This document shows, piece after piece, positions 12,754 to 14,153 of a stretch of 14,153 bases of DNA. The stretch comes from Clostridia bacterium. GTDB lineage: Bacteria > Bacillota_A > Clostridia > Christensenellales > UBA1242. Below the pieces are notes generated by a model. The model was not told the origin of the DNA. It ran no database searches and saw nothing but the letters and a program-made list of their open reading frames with translations. The stretch is from the NCBI GenBank assembly GCA_017938565.1, contig JAGBBI010000183.1, forward strand, positions 1 to 14,153, in the 5' to 3' direction. A program made the translations under genes and the position numbers. How positions within the stretch are numbered: position 1 is the first letter of the stretch; the number at the start of each line of letters is the position of its first letter.

Positions 12754-13668
12754 TCAGTCTTTACAAAACGCTCCTAACACTTTAACTCGGTTATAGTCTG
12801 TGCCATTGTAGAGGATATGAGGATTTACAAATATTCTTGCAGATTTACGGTCAATGCCATCATAAGTAAAAGCACAGAATTTTTCCTGCTCTCCGTTGAC
12901 ATTAAACTTGATGGTTTTGTATATGTTCAATAGTCGATTAAGTTGAGATATATCGTAATCAATAGCGGTGCAAAATTCCGCTAATGATAGAAATTCAATT
13001 TTTGATAAGTCCTTTTCCATCGGATTATTGCAGAGAACATTAAATTCAAGATTGATGAATGGTAACATCTTGAAAACATAACCTAAATGTTTATGATTGG
13101 TAACATCGGTAGCACGGTATAGTGTCCTTATTCCATTGATATAGAATTTTTGATATGGATGATATTTTCCACGCTGGTTTAATCTTCGCCTAATGAAGAT
13201 GTCTGTATTAGTGAATATCAGTCCGTCATCTTCCTCTTGTATGTATTTAGGAGAAACTTCCTTCCAAAATTCAGTTATAACCGCCTTTGATACTCCGAGA
13301 ACTTTTGACAAGTCTTTCCGCTGCATCGGTGTACGCTCCGTAAGCATTAACTTGTTATTTTCGTAGTTGATAAAGGTATTGAGAAAAATCAATCTTGTAA
13401 CCGTCTGCGGTAGCAAATCCTTAAAATCCTCATCGTGGGAAATAAAGAAGAATTTCCCTAAATCTTTGTTGGATGCTCTGCGTAGGTCATTGTTTTCCTT
13501 CTGCTTCAAGTAATCATTACGAGTAGTAAGGCTCTCCGGTGTATATATCCGTGAGCCAATAGGGACACACATCCATACTGTTTCCGTGACTTCACCGGTT
13601 GAGCGTTGTACTGCTTTTGTTTCGCCGGAGGTATCTACTATATAGTCATATCCTTTTAATTCATTCAA
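12754..13668 (-). CDS. Winged-helix replication-initiator-like protein (probable)
   Basis: This 304-residue protein starts with a beta-hairpin-like segment (KGYDYIVDTSGETKAVQRST). A helical region with a clear helix-turn-helix follows at about residues 113-150 (TPMQRKDLSKVLGVSKAVIT), then a wing-like strand (LIFTNTDIFIRR). This layout recalls RepL-type and other winged-helix initiators of Firmicute plasmids and phages, which bind origin repeats. The C-terminal half (about 185-300) is not recognised. The repeat-rich gap directly downstream fits an initiator next to its origin. The only reasonable start is TTG at 13668, which overlaps the upstream stop as TTGA; the next in-frame ATG is at residue 33, inside the conserved-looking N-terminus. 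A transcriptional regulator remains possible. Confidence 0.55.
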   Translation of the reverse strand: MNELKGYDYIVDTSGETKAVQRSTGEVTETVWMCVPIGSRIYTPESLTTRNDYLKQKENNDLRRASNKDLGKFFFISHDEDFKDLLPQTVTRLIFLNTFINYENNKLMLTERTPMQRKDLSKVLGVSKAVITEFWKEVSPKYIQEEDDGLIFTNTDIFIRRRLNQRGKYHPYQKFYINGIRTLYRATDVTNHKHLGYVFKMLPFINLEFNVLCNNPMEKDLSKIEFLSLAEFCTAIDYDISQLNRLLNIYKTIKFNVNGEQEKFCAFTYDGIDRKSARIFVNPHILYNGTDYNRVKVLGAFCKD

Positions 13669-13868
13669 TACAATTTCTGCCTTTCTAATTTACATATTTG
13701 CCATTCGTCTATTGCATCTTGTAATTGGGTGGAATTTTTAAACAAAAATGAATTTTTGTTATTTTTATTCTCAACTAACTTTATTAGAGGGAATCCACGT
13801 TGCATCAAATAACCGGCTAATCGCTGACTATATATCGTGAAAAATTTTGTTTTTTCTTTATCTAACAT
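13665..13868 (-). CDS. DUF5659-like small protein
   Basis: The 67-residue protein has the pattern FFTIYSQRLAGYLMQRGFPL (about 9-28), then a short beta segment (SFLFKNSTQLQDAIDEW). This resembles DUF5659 proteins, small proteins of Firmicute phages and plasmids with the layout F-x-V-x-S-x-x-L-A-x-x-L-x-x-x-G-F and a later F-x-F. The function of that family is not known to me. The gene starts 6 nt after the stop of the upstream partial gene, whose end carries AGGAAGGA rather far (about 16 nt) from this ATG, so reinitiation may help its translation. It shares a TTGA overlap with the initiator-like gene, which suggests a common role in replication or copy control. Confidence 0.65.
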   Translation of the reverse strand: MLDKEKTKFFTIYSQRLAGYLMQRGFPLIKLVENKNNKNSFLFKNSTQLQDAIDEWQICKLERQKLY

Positions 13869-13874
13869 TGCTTA

Positions 13875-14153
13875 TTAAATTATTCCTTCCTCTGCTAAAA
13901 TTTTCTCGTCTGGTTCCCATATTTTCACTAATCCTAATTCGCATAAATTTGCCCATTTGCTCATTGCTAATAAAATGTATTCGGGAATAAAACCTTCCTT
14001 TTCTTCCTTGGAAACTACCTCTCGTATATAATCCGCTTTACGCTTTCTACCAGCGATTAAAGCATCTTTATAATTATAGCAATGAATGTTCCCACCCTCA
14101 TACTTGTCCTTCAGACAATATACGGTTTCAGGAATTGTATATATAGTCTTTCC
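13875..14153 (-). CDS. Partial gene of unknown function, 5' end outside the window
   Basis: An open frame enters at the right edge and runs 92 codons to a TAA at 13875-13877. Visible segments include IPETVYCLKDKYEGG, a basic stretch AGRKRKADYIREVV and a mostly helical C-terminus ending ILAEEGII. I recognise no family. It lies 6 nt upstream of the DUF5659-like gene on the same strand, so it is probably part of the same operon. The missing N-terminal part could identify it. Confidence 0.7.
   Translation of the reverse strand, partial: GKTIYTIPETVYCLKDKYEGGNIHCYNYKDALIAGRKRKADYIREVVSKEEKEGFIPEYILLAMSKWANLCELGLVKIWEPDEKILAEEGII

Overview
The window looks like one end of an integrated mobile element, a prophage or phage-like element, from a low-GC, strictly Clostridia-type Bacillota host, probably a gut bacterium. 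The signs are AT-rich coding sequence, strong AGGAGG-type ribosome sites, a large serine recombinase, a TP901-type tape measure protein with the C-terminal motifs usual in clostridial phages, and an AATTCAT/hairpin repeat array of a kind I recall from gut Clostridia. Every gene I accept is on the minus strand, so transcription runs from right to left.

Layout from right (upstream) to left (downstream). 13875-14153: 3' part of an unrecognised gene cut by the window edge. 13665-13868: a DUF5659-like small protein. 12754-13668: a winged-helix protein resembling plasmid/phage replication initiators, with a TTG start. 12001-12753: about 750 bp with no gene, packed with inverted and direct repeats; this is the best candidate for a replication origin or structured regulatory RNA. 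9886-11998: a tightly coupled six-gene operon (double zinc ribbon, unknown, HK97-gp10-like, unknown basic protein, HU-like DNA-binding protein, unknown basic protein), closed by an intrinsic terminator. 9718-9885: two near-identical terminator hairpins. 2461-9717: a 2418-residue tail tape measure protein. 2111-2395: a small coiled-coil protein, followed by a strong terminator. 1888-2049: a 53-codon SHOCT-like micro-gene. 140-1846: a large serine recombinase with its own near-consensus promoter. 1-143: an array of short hairpins separated by AATTCAT. The recombinase stop codon lies in it, and it supplies a terminator.

How the genes fit together (inference): the recombinase and the left-edge repeat array mark the chromosomal junction; the winged-helix protein and the repeat-rich gap look like a replication module; the small operon plus the tape measure look like part of a tail morphogenesis module. 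The order is unusual. The tape measure is followed directly by integration genes, with no distal-tail, baseplate, receptor-binding or lysis genes, and a replication module sits just upstream of the tail-type genes. Either the element has a rearranged phage genome with its other structural genes to the right of the window, or it is a reduced phage-like element or satellite that keeps only a few tail genes.
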